64,000 nucleotides of DNA, from assembly GCA_021730225.1 (NCBI GenBank), contig CP072532.1, positions 703,230 to 767,229 on the forward strand, written 5' to 3'. The notes under the pieces are model-generated. The model searched no databases and was not told the DNA's origin. It worked only from the letters and a program-made list of their open reading frames with translations. This DNA comes from Candidatus Vesicomyidisocius sp. Agig_15_S12. GTDB taxonomy: Bacteria; Pseudomonadota; Gammaproteobacteria; PS1; Pseudothioglobaceae. The position numbers and the translations under genes are program-made. Each line of letters opens with the position of its first letter. Position 1 is the first letter of the stretch. This document shows positions 50,813 to 58,905 of the stretch, in pieces.

Positions 50813-52099
50813 TTATACCAATTTTGCAAATACGCGTCCAGCTGCATCAATAGTATTTTGAATGTCCATATCACTATGAGCACTAGAAACAAAATTTGCT
50901 TCATAAGCAGAAGGTGTCATATACACTCCCTCTTCCAGCATTAGGTGATAAAATCTTTTGAACAATTCAATATTACACTGAGAAACTTCTTTAAAATTAG
51001 TCACTGATTTAGCATCCGTAAAAAATAAACCAAACATACCTCCCACAATATTAGCAGTCATACCAATATTATTTTCCTTAGCCTTAGCTAAAAAACCCTT
51101 TGTTAATTTTTGGACTTTAATATTTAAAGTAGTATAAAAACTTTTGTCTTTTGACAATACATTTAACATTGCCAATCCTGCTGACATTGATATTGGGTTA
51201 CCTGAAAGCGTTCCTGCTTGATAAATAGGTCCTAATGGTGCAATAAATTTCATAATTTCACACTTACCGCCGAATATGCCCACTGGTAAACCACCACCAA
51301 CAATCTTACCTAATGTTGTTAAATCAGGTTCTACATTATAAAATTCTTGCGCTCCTCCAAGTGCAACACGAAAACCTGTCATAACTTCATCAAAAATTAA
51401 AATAATCCCATATTTGTCACACAGCTTGCGTAAACCTTGCAAAAAATCATCAATAGGTGGAATACAATTCATATTACCTGCCACAGGTTCAACAATAATA
51501 CAAGCCACTTCAGTACCTACTTCATTGAGTATTTCATATACTTGATCAATATTATTGTATTCCAAGGTTAGTGTATGCTTTGCAAAATCTTTAGGTACTC
51601 CAGGTGAAGTAGGTACACCCAATGTCAAAGCAGCAGAGCCTGCTTTGACTAATAATGAATCAGAATGTCCATGATAGCAACCTTCAAATTTAATAATTTT
51701 ATCTCTACCAGTATAACCACGCGCCAAACGAATAGCACTCATAGTTGCTTCCGTACCTGAACTTACCATACGAACCAATTCAATTGAAGGCATTAGTTCA
51801 CATACCTTTTCTGCTAGCATTGTTTCAATGTGAGAAGGAGCACCAAACCCAAGACCATTTTCCAAATTAGTTTTAATAGCATCCATAACCTCTTGATTAG
51901 CGTGACCTAAAATCATTGGACCCCAAGAAGCAACATAATCAATATACTTATTACCATCCACATCAAAAAGATAAGAACCTTTGCCACGAGTAAAGAAAAT
52001 AGGATTACCGCCTACACCATTAAATGCCCTAACTGGTGAATTCACTCCGCCAGAAATAACAGTTCTTGCTTGTGCGAATAAAACTTCTGACTGATTCAT
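50813..52099 (-). CDS. hemL: glutamate-1-semialdehyde 2,1-aminomutase
   Basis: A 428-residue class III PLP aminotransferase that makes 5-aminolevulinate, the first haem/siroheme precursor, by the C5 pathway. The PLP lysine is in [13 protein letters not shown]; other signatures are [53 protein letters not shown] and [18 protein letters not shown] lies directly before the ATG. It is the last gene of a tmk-holB-hemL run (gap of 15 nt). Confidence 0.96.
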   Translation of the reverse strand: MNQSEVLFAQARTVISGGVNSPVRAFNGVGGNPIFFTRGKGSYLFDVDGNKYIDYVASWGPMILGHANQEVMDAIKTNLENGLGFGAPSHIETMLAEKVCELMPSIELVRMVSSGTEATMSAIRLARGYTGRDKIIKFEGCYHGHSDSLLVKAGSAALTLGVPTSPGVPKDFAKHTLTLEYNNIDQVYEILNEVGTEVACIIVEPVAGNMNCIPPIDDFLQGLRKLCDKYGIILIFDEVMTGFRVALGGAQEFYNVEPDLTTLGKIVGGGLPVGIFGGKCEIMKFIAPLGPIYQAGTLSGNPISMSAGLAMLNVLSKDKSFYTTLNIKVQKLTKGFLAKAKENNIGMTANIVGGMFGLFFTDAKSVTNFKEVSQCNIELFKRFYHLMLEEGVYMTPSAYEANFVSSAHSDMDIQNTIDAAGRVFAKLV

Positions 52100-52114
52100 A
52101 TCTCCTCCTATTTA

Positions 52115-53143
52115 TTAAAAAACAATCTTTACATGTTTATTGGTAATTTGTGGATATTTTTTTAAATGGACAATATGTGACCAAACAATTAAAATATTAT
52201 CCATTAATAAGCTAATATTAACAGTGGTTTTTAATAGTTTAATGGCGTGATAAATATCATCAAGCAATTTGAATAAAAATTCAAATTTTACTGTTATAAT
52301 AACTCGATAAAGTCCAGTAATAGCACCTTCTTGATGTACAGTTTTTAATCTAATTCCTTCAATAATAATATTTTGCAAACAATTTAAAATAACTAATTCA
52401 TTACCCTTAAAATCTTTAATTTGTACTATCATTAATGGATTAGCAACAATATTAAGCAACTGGTTTTGGTAATTCTGATAATGAGTAAAACTACCATCAG
52501 ACAAATCAGACAATACTTTAAACGGAACGCCATGTGTACTCTCTAATAGCTGTTTAATATCATGATCTTTCTTTTTAGTTTTACCAACATGTTCAATGAG
52601 CCACTCACAAGTTTGTTGATCATACGTCTGAGCAATATGTATATTTTGACACCTTGATACAATAGTAATTGGCAAGTTTTCAACATGATGCGCTAAAATA
52701 ATAATTAACGTATTTGTTCTAGGCTCCTCAAGAGTTTTTAACAAACCATTGGCAGCACCTATATTCATTTGATCTCCGTAAAAAATAACCCCAATTTGTA
52801 ATTCATCGGCAGTTTTATTCAAAGCATCACAAAAAACACGTACTTGATCAATACGAATATCCTTAGATCGATTTTTATTTTTTTCAACCATTTCTCCTGC
52901 GCGGCAATAAACCATATTAGGATAATTTGAGCGCCTAATTAATACAGGATAATCTAAATTATTTCTAATATTATCTTTTCTAATGATAATATCATCCTTT
53001 AACAAAACACCAACCAATTGTTGCATAAGTTCAAATTTACCAATCTTTTCAACACCTGTTATTAATAATGCATGGGGCAGACAATCTTGATCAATCATAT
53101 TTTGTAATTTACACCATGCATTTTTGTGCCAAGGAAGGTTCAT
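52115..53143 (-). CDS. holB: DNA polymerase III delta-prime subunit
   Basis: A 342-residue clamp-loader subunit. The N-terminal PWHKNAWCKL..PHALLITGVEKIGK aligns with the HolB start, and IRIDQVRVFCDAL, ANGLLKTLEEPRTNTLIIILAHH and ITIVSRCQNIHI are hallmark stretches including the SRC motif with the arginine finger. The P-loop is degenerate, as is usual for delta-prime, which does not hydrolyse ATP. The four-cysteine zinc module normally found around residues 50-65 is missing: that region retains only a lone Cys (NMVYCR). It overlaps tmk by 4 nt, the standard tmk-holB order. Confidence 0.9.
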   Translation of the reverse strand: MNLPWHKNAWCKLQNMIDQDCLPHALLITGVEKIGKFELMQQLVGVLLKDDIIIRKDNIRNNLDYPVLIRRSNYPNMVYCRAGEMVEKNKNRSKDIRIDQVRVFCDALNKTADELQIGVIFYGDQMNIGAANGLLKTLEEPRTNTLIIILAHHVENLPITIVSRCQNIHIAQTYDQQTCEWLIEHVGKTKKKDHDIKQLLESTHGVPFKVLSDLSDGSFTHYQNYQNQLLNIVANPLMIVQIKDFKGNELVILNCLQNIIIEGIRLKTVHQEGAITGLYRVIITVKFEFLFKLLDDIYHAIKLLKTTVNISLLMDNILIVWSHIVHLKKYPQITNKHVKIVF

Positions 53144-53757
53144 AACGCTTGTAAAATAACTTTAATTTGCTGAGTTGTTTCCTTAAGTGTCTGTGAGGCA
53201 TTAATAAGCTTAATCCGTTCAGGAAATTGCTTAGACCTTTTAATATAGACATCTCTCACACGATTAAAAAAATCATTTGTCTCAAGTTCAATTCTATCCT
53301 TACGACTTCTAGATTTAATCCGTAACATACCTAATGCAACTGGCACATCTAATAATAAAGTTACATCAGGAGAAAAATCTTTCAATACCCATCGTTCCAA
53401 AAATGCAATACGCTTAATACTCAAACCTCTACCACCACCTTGATAAGCATACGAAGCATCCGTAAAACGATCGCTTAATACCCAATCTCCCCTCTTAAGG
53501 GCTGGAATAATTTTAGTCTTAATATGCTCATTTCTAGCAGCAAACATTAATAATAACTCAGTATCATTGTCTATTAACTGGGTATCGACACTTAATAATA
53601 ATGCTCTTATTTTCTCACCCAGTTTAGTACCACCTGGTTCACGTGTTAGAACAACATTGATTTTTTTTTTGGCTAAATAGCTACAAATAAAATCAATTTG
53701 TGTACTCTTTCCAGCACCTTCAACACCATCAATAGTGATAAATTTTCCTCTTTGCAT
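53140..53757 (-). CDS. tmk: thymidylate kinase
   Basis: A 205-residue dTMP kinase. The P-loop is FITIDGVEGAGKSTQ, the DR(Y/H)-type region appears as LSDRFTDASYAYQGGGRG, and the LTREPGGT motif is complete. The ATG at 53757 is chosen because it gives the family N-terminus MQRGKFITIDG; a longer reading from 53841 adds 28 residues encoded across a perfect palindrome and has no homology. The ribosome site before 53757 is weak. It is the first gene of tmk-holB-hemL, preceded by that palindrome and by the remains of mltG. Confidence 0.94.
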   Translation of the reverse strand: MQRGKFITIDGVEGAGKSTQIDFICSYLAKKKINVVLTREPGGTKLGEKIRALLLSVDTQLIDNDTELLLMFAARNEHIKTKIIPALKRGDWVLSDRFTDASYAYQGGGRGLSIKRIAFLERWVLKDFSPDVTLLLDVPVALGMLRIKSRSRKDRIELETNDFFNRVRDVYIKRSKQFPERIKLINASQTLKETTQQIKVILQAL

Positions 53758-53774
53758 GCCGGATATTTTATATA

Positions 53775-53810
53775 GATTATGTATATATTTTATAAAATAT
53801 ATACATAATC
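53775..53810. repeat. 36-bp perfect palindrome in the tmk leader
   Basis: GATTATGTATATATTTTA at 53775-53792 is followed immediately by its exact reverse complement up to 53810. It lies 18 nt before the tmk ATG. In RNA it could fold into a 15-bp stem with a 6-nt loop; on the plus strand a CTTTTTT run follows, but no plus-strand gene precedes it. It may act as an operator, an mRNA-leader hairpin, or be a relic terminator. Confidence 0.9.
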
Positions 53811-53955
53811 CTTTTTTAGCAAAAGAAAATAAAGCATACAACTAATTTGCGACCACCGAAAAGATTAACCCATAGTAGTAATCCTTAATTTCTATAAGAA
53901 TTATAAAGGCTATTAAATTTTAAATTAAGTCATTATCTAGACTATCTGCCTTAAC

Positions 53956-54360
53956 TTAAATCATAATTTCTGCCAGAGATTTATTATATTTTAATACTTT
54001 CATATTAATATAGTTCTTAATAAAAACAATAATAGTATTATTCTCAATTAGAATAATACTTCTAATTTCTATTTTCATAGAAATAAAATAATTTAAACAA
54101 TCAACAACATTTATATCCACATTATTATCATAATAACCTGATTTAATTTTTAATTATTATTTGAATAATTTAGCAAGTAATCACATAAAATACTAGAATT
54201 GATACAACCTAAACACTCTAAATTATTTACAATCAAATGAAAACTAATGTCTTGAGATATTTTGCTACATATCTAGATTATTTGTTTTGATACCATTTTC
54301 CAAATACATCCATAATAGTAAAAAAAAAATAGCAATAAATACAAAAATAACCTTCAAATA
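53956..54360 (-). pseudogene. mltG: decayed mltG (endolytic murein transglycosylase)
   Basis: Between pabC and tmk, where many gammaproteobacteria carry mltG (yceG), the minus strand still encodes pieces of its N-terminal half in two frames. The membrane anchor is in the pabC tail (54301-54360, YLKVIFVFIAIFFLLLWMY). After a frameshift, 54150-54248 reads LIVNNLECLGCINSSILCDY, resembling the MltG pattern of L..GvI.S...F..Y. Back in the pabC frame, 53956-54150 reads KIKSGYY then DINVVDCLNYFIS and a later IILIENNTIIVFIKNY, matching lKaGtY, mtv.emL..L.sGk and lVEG.tf.q.l. The catalytic C-terminal domain is gone; only 200 bp remain before tmk. These matches are by eye. Confidence 0.72.
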
Positions 54361-55200
54361 AGACGATTTTGATTTAAGCAAAACTGACAATGAATGGTTA
54401 TTCTTGGAGAATACAAAAGCACTAATTAATTGATTCGTAATTTGATGATTATTAAATAACTTCTGATTAATTTTAGACACAGGTTTAATACCAATTATAC
54501 TATTAGTAACAAATACTTCATCTGTTTCAAGCAACTCAAATAATGATAAAGAACAAATCTTAAATTGCAAGTCTAATTCTTTTGCTAAATCAAAAACTAC
54601 AGACCTTCGAGTACCTTCAATACCACAATTAACCAGACTAGGAGTAAGAATTACTTGATTACGAATGGCAAAAATATTACCTTGAGTAACTGAAATAACC
54701 AAAGCATTTTCATCTAACATAATACATTCTTGCTCTTGTAATTCTGACCTTGCAAGAATTTGTTCTAAACGATTACAATGTTTAATTTCAGATAATAATT
54801 GATTACAAGCATAACCACTAGAACAAACACCTAACTCATATTGCCAAGGTAAGTCAAACATAGGATAAATAATTATAATACGAGTTGGCTTAATGTTTTT
54901 CTCATAACCATAACCTCTTGTACTTTCACCGCGAGAAAGAATAATCTTAACAACTGCTTTATTTAATCTAGAGAGAGTAAATGCTTGAGCAACTTCTTTA
55001 AGCCAAATATCCTCATTTACTTTATGAATTCTTAACTTCTCACAACCTTTTTCTAGCCTTGAAAAGTGCTTAGACCAAAATAACAATCTAAAATCTTCAA
55101 TTAAACAAGTTTCAAATAAACCATCACCAAATTGCACTAGACGATTAAACATACTAAGTTTGGTTTGTTTTTTCCCGTTAATTAATAAAATACTAACCAT
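54265..55200 (-). CDS. pabC: aminodeoxychorismate lyase with a foreign membrane tail
   Basis: A 311-residue class IV PLP enzyme that yields p-aminobenzoate for folate. Typical stretches are FNRLVQFGDGLFET, LSRGESTRGYGY, EIKHCNRLEQILAR with the PLP lysine, MLDENALVISVTQGNIF and TNSIIGIKPVSKI. The lyase ends near residue 268; the last ~40 residues add a single transmembrane helix (YLKVIFVFIAIFFLLLWMY), absent from the family. This tail most likely derives from the anchor of the neighbouring mltG, fused after frame decay. The enzyme may thus be membrane-tethered. It is divergent from the DUF1538 cluster. Confidence 0.9.
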   Translation of the reverse strand: MVSILLINGKKQTKLSMFNRLVQFGDGLFETCLIEDFRLLFWSKHFSRLEKGCEKLRIHKVNEDIWLKEVAQAFTLSRLNKAVVKIILSRGESTRGYGYEKNIKPTRIIIIYPMFDLPWQYELGVCSSGYACNQLLSEIKHCNRLEQILARSELQEQECIMLDENALVISVTQGNIFAIRNQVILTPSLVNCGIEGTRRSVVFDLAKELDLQFKICSLSLFELLETDEVFVTNSIIGIKPVSKINQKLFNNHQITNQLISAFVFSKNNHSLSVLLKSKSSYLKVIFVFIAIFFLLLWMYLENGIKTNNLDM

Positions 55201-55305
55201 AAAATGGTATTATAATTCAATAAATAATATTGTTACCTGAAGATAAATTTTTATTATTAGGCCAATATTTTAATCAAAAAAAATAACATAAATCTTAAAG
55301 TCTTT

Positions 55306-56037
55306 ATGAAAAAAACTGTTCAACAGTTTATTAACAATCTAATTGATAGTGCTAAAGATTTAGCTCCTATAATAGGTGTAATTACGTTTTTCCAAATTAT
55401 TGTGCTTCAACAAAGCATACCAAACTTGATGGATATTATTATTGGGACTGGATTTGTTTTATTAGGTTTGACTTTATTTGTATACGGACTAAAACTAGGA
55501 TTATTTCCTATTGGTGAAACATTAGCCTACGGCTTTGTTAAAAAAGGTTCAATTTTTTGGCTACTCTTATTTGCATTTGCCTTAGGATTTGGCACCACAG
55601 TGGCAGAACCTGCCCTCATAGCGATTACTAATGAGGCAGCTAAAGTTGCCAAACTTGGTGGAATTGTCAATACACAAACAGAAATTAATAATTATGCAAC
55701 AACCTTGCGTCTTACTGTAGCTATTTCTGTAGGTTTAGCTGTAGTAATTGGTGTACTCAGAATTTTAAAAGGTTGGCCAATACAATACTTAATTATTAGC
55801 GGTTATCTTCTAGTAATTGCTACTACTTTCTTTGCACCAAACTTTATCATCGGCTTCGCTTATGATTCAGGTGGTGTCACTACAAGCACCATTACGGTAC
55901 CATTACTCACTGCACTTGGTGTAGGTCTTGCTAATTCAATTAAAGGCAGAAATCCTTTAACAGATGGGTTTGGAATGATTGCCATTGCTTCACTTCTACC
56001 TATTATTGCAGTAATGTTATTTGGTATATTACAATGA
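55306..56037 (+). CDS. DUF1538 membrane protein, first of a pair (UmpA-like)
   Basis: A 243-residue inner-membrane protein with about seven spans. It carries the DUF1538 signatures [26 protein letters not shown] and [25 protein letters not shown]. The next gene is a paralogue with the same marks, so the two probably form a heterodimer. As I recall, a DUF1538 pair in a halophile (UmpAB) was described as a two-component sodium(potassium)/proton antiporter; other than this the family is little known. It heads a four-gene operon with P-II-like and CBS proteins, which suggests gated transport. The start ATG has no strong ribosome site. Confidence 0.82.
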   Translation: MKKTVQQFINNLIDSAKDLAPIIGVITFFQIIVLQQSIPNLMDIIIGTGFVLLGLTLFVYGLKLGLFPIGETLAYGFVKKGSIFWLLLFAFALGFGTTVAEPALIAITNEAAKVAKLGGIVNTQTEINNYATTLRLTVAISVGLAVVIGVLRILKGWPIQYLIISGYLLVIATTFFAPNFIIGFAYDSGGVTTSTITVPLLTALGVGLANSIKGRNPLTDGFGMIAIASLLPIIAVMLFGILQ

Positions 56038-56774
56038 ATTTAATGGGTAATTTTATTAATATGTTCTGGGATGTTATGCCTATCGCAGTCATATTACTTG
56101 GTTTTCAGATAATTATTCTTAAACAAAAGATACCATATTTAAAGAAGATTATTACAGGATTTGTTTTAGTTTGGATAGGGCTTACTTTATTTATTATTGG
56201 GTTAGAAAAAGCACTATTTCCTCTAGGAAAACTAATGGCACAACAACTAACATCAAGTAATTTTATAGGTAATGGCGTAATTAGCTGGAAAGATTATTAC
56301 TGGATTTATATTTTTGCAGCCAGTATTGGCTTTGCTACAACCATTGCTGAACCAGCTTTACTAGCAATTGCCATTAAAGCCAATCAAGTATCTGGCGGTT
56401 TTATCAAGGTATGGCCCCTAAGAATTGTAGTTGCTATTGGTGTGGCTGTCGGTATTACCATCGGAAGCTTTCGTATTATAACTGGATTACCATTATATTA
56501 CTTTATTATTTCTAGCTATGTTATCGTACTTATACAAACCTACTTTGCACCTAAAAATATTATTGCACTTGCCTATGATTCTGGCGGTGTAACAACATCT
56601 ACCGTAACCGTACCACTGGTTGCAGCTCTTGGACTTGGACTTGCGAGTACAATCGATGGACGCTCTACACTTATTGATGGTTTTGGTTTAATAGCTTTTG
56701 CCTCATTATTTCCTATTATGAGTGTGATGACTTACGTACAAATTATGAAATTTTTAAAACAAAATAAAAAATAG
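56034..56774 (+). CDS. DUF1538 membrane protein, second of a pair (UmpB-like)
   Basis: A 246-residue, about seven-span protein paralogous to the preceding one. Equivalent signatures are [26 protein letters not shown] and [26 protein letters not shown]. It overlaps the first gene by 4 nt (ATGA), so the subunits are made in equal amounts. The two AEPAL and DSGGVTTST motifs recall re-entrant loop motifs of transporters with inverted symmetry; this comparison is mine. Its C-terminus is lysine-rich and cytosolic, and the P-II-like gene follows after 8 nt. Confidence 0.82.
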   Translation: MNLMGNFINMFWDVMPIAVILLGFQIIILKQKIPYLKKIITGFVLVWIGLTLFIIGLEKALFPLGKLMAQQLTSSNFIGNGVISWKDYYWIYIFAASIGFATTIAEPALLAIAIKANQVSGGFIKVWPLRIVVAIGVAVGITIGSFRIITGLPLYYFIISSYVIVLIQTYFAPKNIIALAYDSGGVTTSTVTVPLVAALGLGLASTIDGRSTLIDGFGLIAFASLFPIMSVMTYVQIMKFLKQNKK

Positions 56775-56782
56775 GAGGTACT

Positions 56783-57133
56783 ATGCACTTTAAACTAATT
56801 ATTGCTTTTGTTGATTCTGATAAAACTGACAATATACTTGAGGCAGCTAGAACAAAAGGTGCTACAGGATCAACCATTATTTCTCAAGCTCGAGGAGAAG
56901 GTCTCAAACACAACAAAACATTTTTAGGACTCAATATTGAAACTCCTAGAGATGTCTTATTGTTATTAGTAGAACAACATCTTTCTAGGGATATATTAGA
57001 AACAATTGCTGATACAGGCAATTTTGAATCCAACCCAAAAGAAGGAATTGCTTTTCAAGTTGATGTAGAGGATGCTGTTGGCGTTATGCATCAAATTCAT
57101 GCACTAGAACACACTATAAAGGAAAAAATATAA
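56783..57133 (+). CDS. P-II-like signalling protein
   Basis: A 116-residue ferredoxin-fold protein resembling P-II: KLIIAFVDSDKTDNILEAARTKGATGSTIISQARGEG corresponds to strand 1, helix 1 and strand 2 of P-II (family pattern k.i.ai.....d.v..a....Gatg.Ti...rG.G). The T-loop is short and lacks Tyr51; the C-loop is DVEDAVGV in place of the usual RIRTGE. So it is a divergent sensor, not GlnB/GlnK. AGGAGGT lies 5 nt before the ATG, a strong site. Context places it as the regulator of the DUF1538 pair, as GlnK is for AmtB or SbtB for SbtA; ligand unknown. Confidence 0.8.
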   Translation: MHFKLIIAFVDSDKTDNILEAARTKGATGSTIISQARGEGLKHNKTFLGLNIETPRDVLLLLVEQHLSRDILETIADTGNFESNPKEGIAFQVDVEDAVGVMHQIHALEHTIKEKI

Positions 57134-57534
57134 TGACTAATAATACAACAACCCTAGTAAAAGATATCATGTGGACACAGGTTGATATTGTTAATTCAAG
57201 ATGCACCGTGCAAAATGCACTTAATGACATGCAACATAAAAAAACAAAAATGCTTTTAGTTGACAAATCTCATATATACGATGAATACGGTGTAGTGCTA
57301 ATTTCTGATATTGCCTCCAAAGTCATTGCCAAAGACCGAGCACTTGATCGAGTTAATGTATATGAAATTATGAACAAACCAGTCATTTCAGTCCACCCTA
57401 ATATGGATATTCGTTATTGTGCAAAACTACTAACAAATTTTAATCTATCTCGTTGCCCAGTTTTAGATAATGGTAAAATTGTTGGCATGGTTAGCTTAAC
57501 TAGCATTGTCTTTAATAGTTTAAGGATCGTATAA
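57133..57534 (+). CDS. CBS-domain pair protein
   Basis: A 133-residue protein made of two CBS motifs: residues ~8-65 (VKDIMWTQVDIV ... YGVVLISDIASKVIAK) and ~72-130 (VYEIMNKPVISVHPN ... GKIVGMVSLTSIVF). A CBS pair forms a Bateman module that usually binds adenosine nucleotides. It starts on the last base of the P-II-like stop and is the fourth gene of the DUF1538 operon, so the system would have two nucleotide-type sensors. A short stem and T-run follow. Confidence 0.85.
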   Translation: MTNNTTTLVKDIMWTQVDIVNSRCTVQNALNDMQHKKTKMLLVDKSHIYDEYGVVLISDIASKVIAKDRALDRVNVYEIMNKPVISVHPNMDIRYCAKLLTNFNLSRCPVLDNGKIVGMVSLTSIVFNSLRIV

Positions 57535-57559
57535 CAAAAAAATATTAGCAAATTAGAAT

Positions 57560-57586
57560 ATAGTGATAGATTAACTATTTTTTTTT
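57560..57586 (+). terminator. weak candidate terminator after the CBS gene
   Basis: ATAGT pairs with ACTAT over a 9-nt loop and is followed by eight T. The stem is short, so read-through to the DUF302 gene is likely. Confidence 0.35.
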
Positions 57587-57637
57587 AACCTGCTAGAATG
57601 CAGAAATATTTTATATATTGCATAACAGGAAAAATAA

Positions 57638-58258
57638 ATGAGTGGAATTATCAATCTAATCAAATGGTTATTAATTATTATTGGTGCTATTACAATTTAT
57701 TATGCTGTATCACTACAAATCAAATACGATGGTATAACTGGAAAATTAATTAGTGAAATAATTTCACCAAAACTACATCCAAAGTCTATGCCTAAGGTAT
57801 ACATGCCAATGATCAACACGCTGCTTGATACAGGTGATATTGCTATGGCTTCTATTGTGCGTGTAAAAGTAGCTGATGATGTTTCAAATGAAGATGTTGA
57901 AGAAGCAATGGAAAGCATCGCAACTGCTAAAGGTATTCGTTCTGTAGGCATGTTACCCTTATCAGAAATGGTTGAATTACAAACTAATGACAAGCAAAGA
58001 TTCTTAAAAATTTATCAATATTGCTCACCACGAACAGCAATGACAATGATTGATCACTCAGATGCATTCTCAGCATACTTACCTTGTAGACTAGCACTTA
58101 TTGAAGATAAATCTGGACAAAGATGGCTATATATGTTAAATATGAATACCATGATTTATGGTGGTTCACCATTACCTAATTACTTACTTAAAAAGGCTTT
58201 AGTTATTCAAAAAGCAATGACTGTAATTCAAAATAATGGCGCAAAAGGTGATTTTTAA
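57638..58258 (+). CDS. DUF302 family membrane-anchored protein
   Basis: A 206-residue protein with one N-terminal span (residues 7-25) and a DUF302 domain in the second half, recognised from YLPCRLALIEDKSGQRWLYML. The conserved Cys of PCR is present along with another at YQYCSP. DUF302 proteins are frequent in sulfur-oxidising bacteria and often sit near c-type cytochromes or Dsr genes, but the molecular role is not established. AACAGGA lies 8-10 nt before the ATG. It is 104 bp downstream of the DUF1538 operon and may be partly co-transcribed. Confidence 0.82.
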   Translation: MSGIINLIKWLLIIIGAITIYYAVSLQIKYDGITGKLISEIISPKLHPKSMPKVYMPMINTLLDTGDIAMASIVRVKVADDVSNEDVEEAMESIATAKGIRSVGMLPLSEMVELQTNDKQRFLKIYQYCSPRTAMTMIDHSDAFSAYLPCRLALIEDKSGQRWLYMLNMNTMIYGGSPLPNYLLKKALVIQKAMTVIQNNGAKGDF

Positions 58259-58905
58259 AAAACACTGTTATAATTCAAAAAACTATTTACTATGAAATAG
58301 ACTTTTATATAACTTGTGTTAATAAACAACATATAAGAAAAAATTATACGGCTAATTATTATCGTCCAGCTCCAAACCTTACTAACCAAACAAGTGTAGT
58401 TTAAGCAAAGCATTTACCTAAGTGTATAGATATAAATATTTGATCGATCCATCAAAACTACGTACAAGAAGTTATTCAAGTTTATAGTAAATTACTCTTT
58501 AAATAAATTTAAATCCTACATTAAAAACAACGTATTGCCTATTTAAATTGCCTATTTAAATTTATAAATACCCAGATATTTTTCCATCAACTACTCTACT
58601 AACCCCTATCATTTGACATATAAGTCAAAAAAATCCATAAAGCAAAGTTAATAAAAAATTAAACCAAAGTATGAATGAATACATTGTGAATACATTCATA
58701 TTTATTTAACAAAAACACATTAATCCCACCTAATGAAGTTTTCACTTCTTATAATTACATAACATCATCATACATCATACATCATACATCATACCTTAGT
58801 ATCTTTCTGCTACCATCAAAAATAAACCAGATAATTTGACTTTTTACTCATCAAAATAGATAATTAGTCAACTTTAACAACAGTTATATTTTCAAATATC
58901 TAACA
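58259..58905. other. intergenic region with short tandem repeats
   Basis: About 650 bp between the DUF302 gene and convergent pepA. It has no ORF but two tandem repeats: a 13-bp unit ATTGCCTATTTAA twice (58534-58559) and a 7-bp unit CATCATA four times (58766-58793). Another near-direct repeat GAATACATT occurs twice around 58677-58697. Otherwise plain AT-rich sequence. Confidence 0.7.
58766..58793. repeat. 7-bp tandem repeat, four exact copies
   Basis: CATCATA repeated four times without mismatch in non-coding DNA downstream of pepA; a preceding partial CAT extends it. Likely a slippage product and a possible strain marker. Confidence 0.9.

Noticed and set aside
53758-53841. 28-residue N-terminal extension of tmk
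   Set aside because: Encoded by the perfect palindrome and neighbouring AT-rich DNA; no family counterpart.
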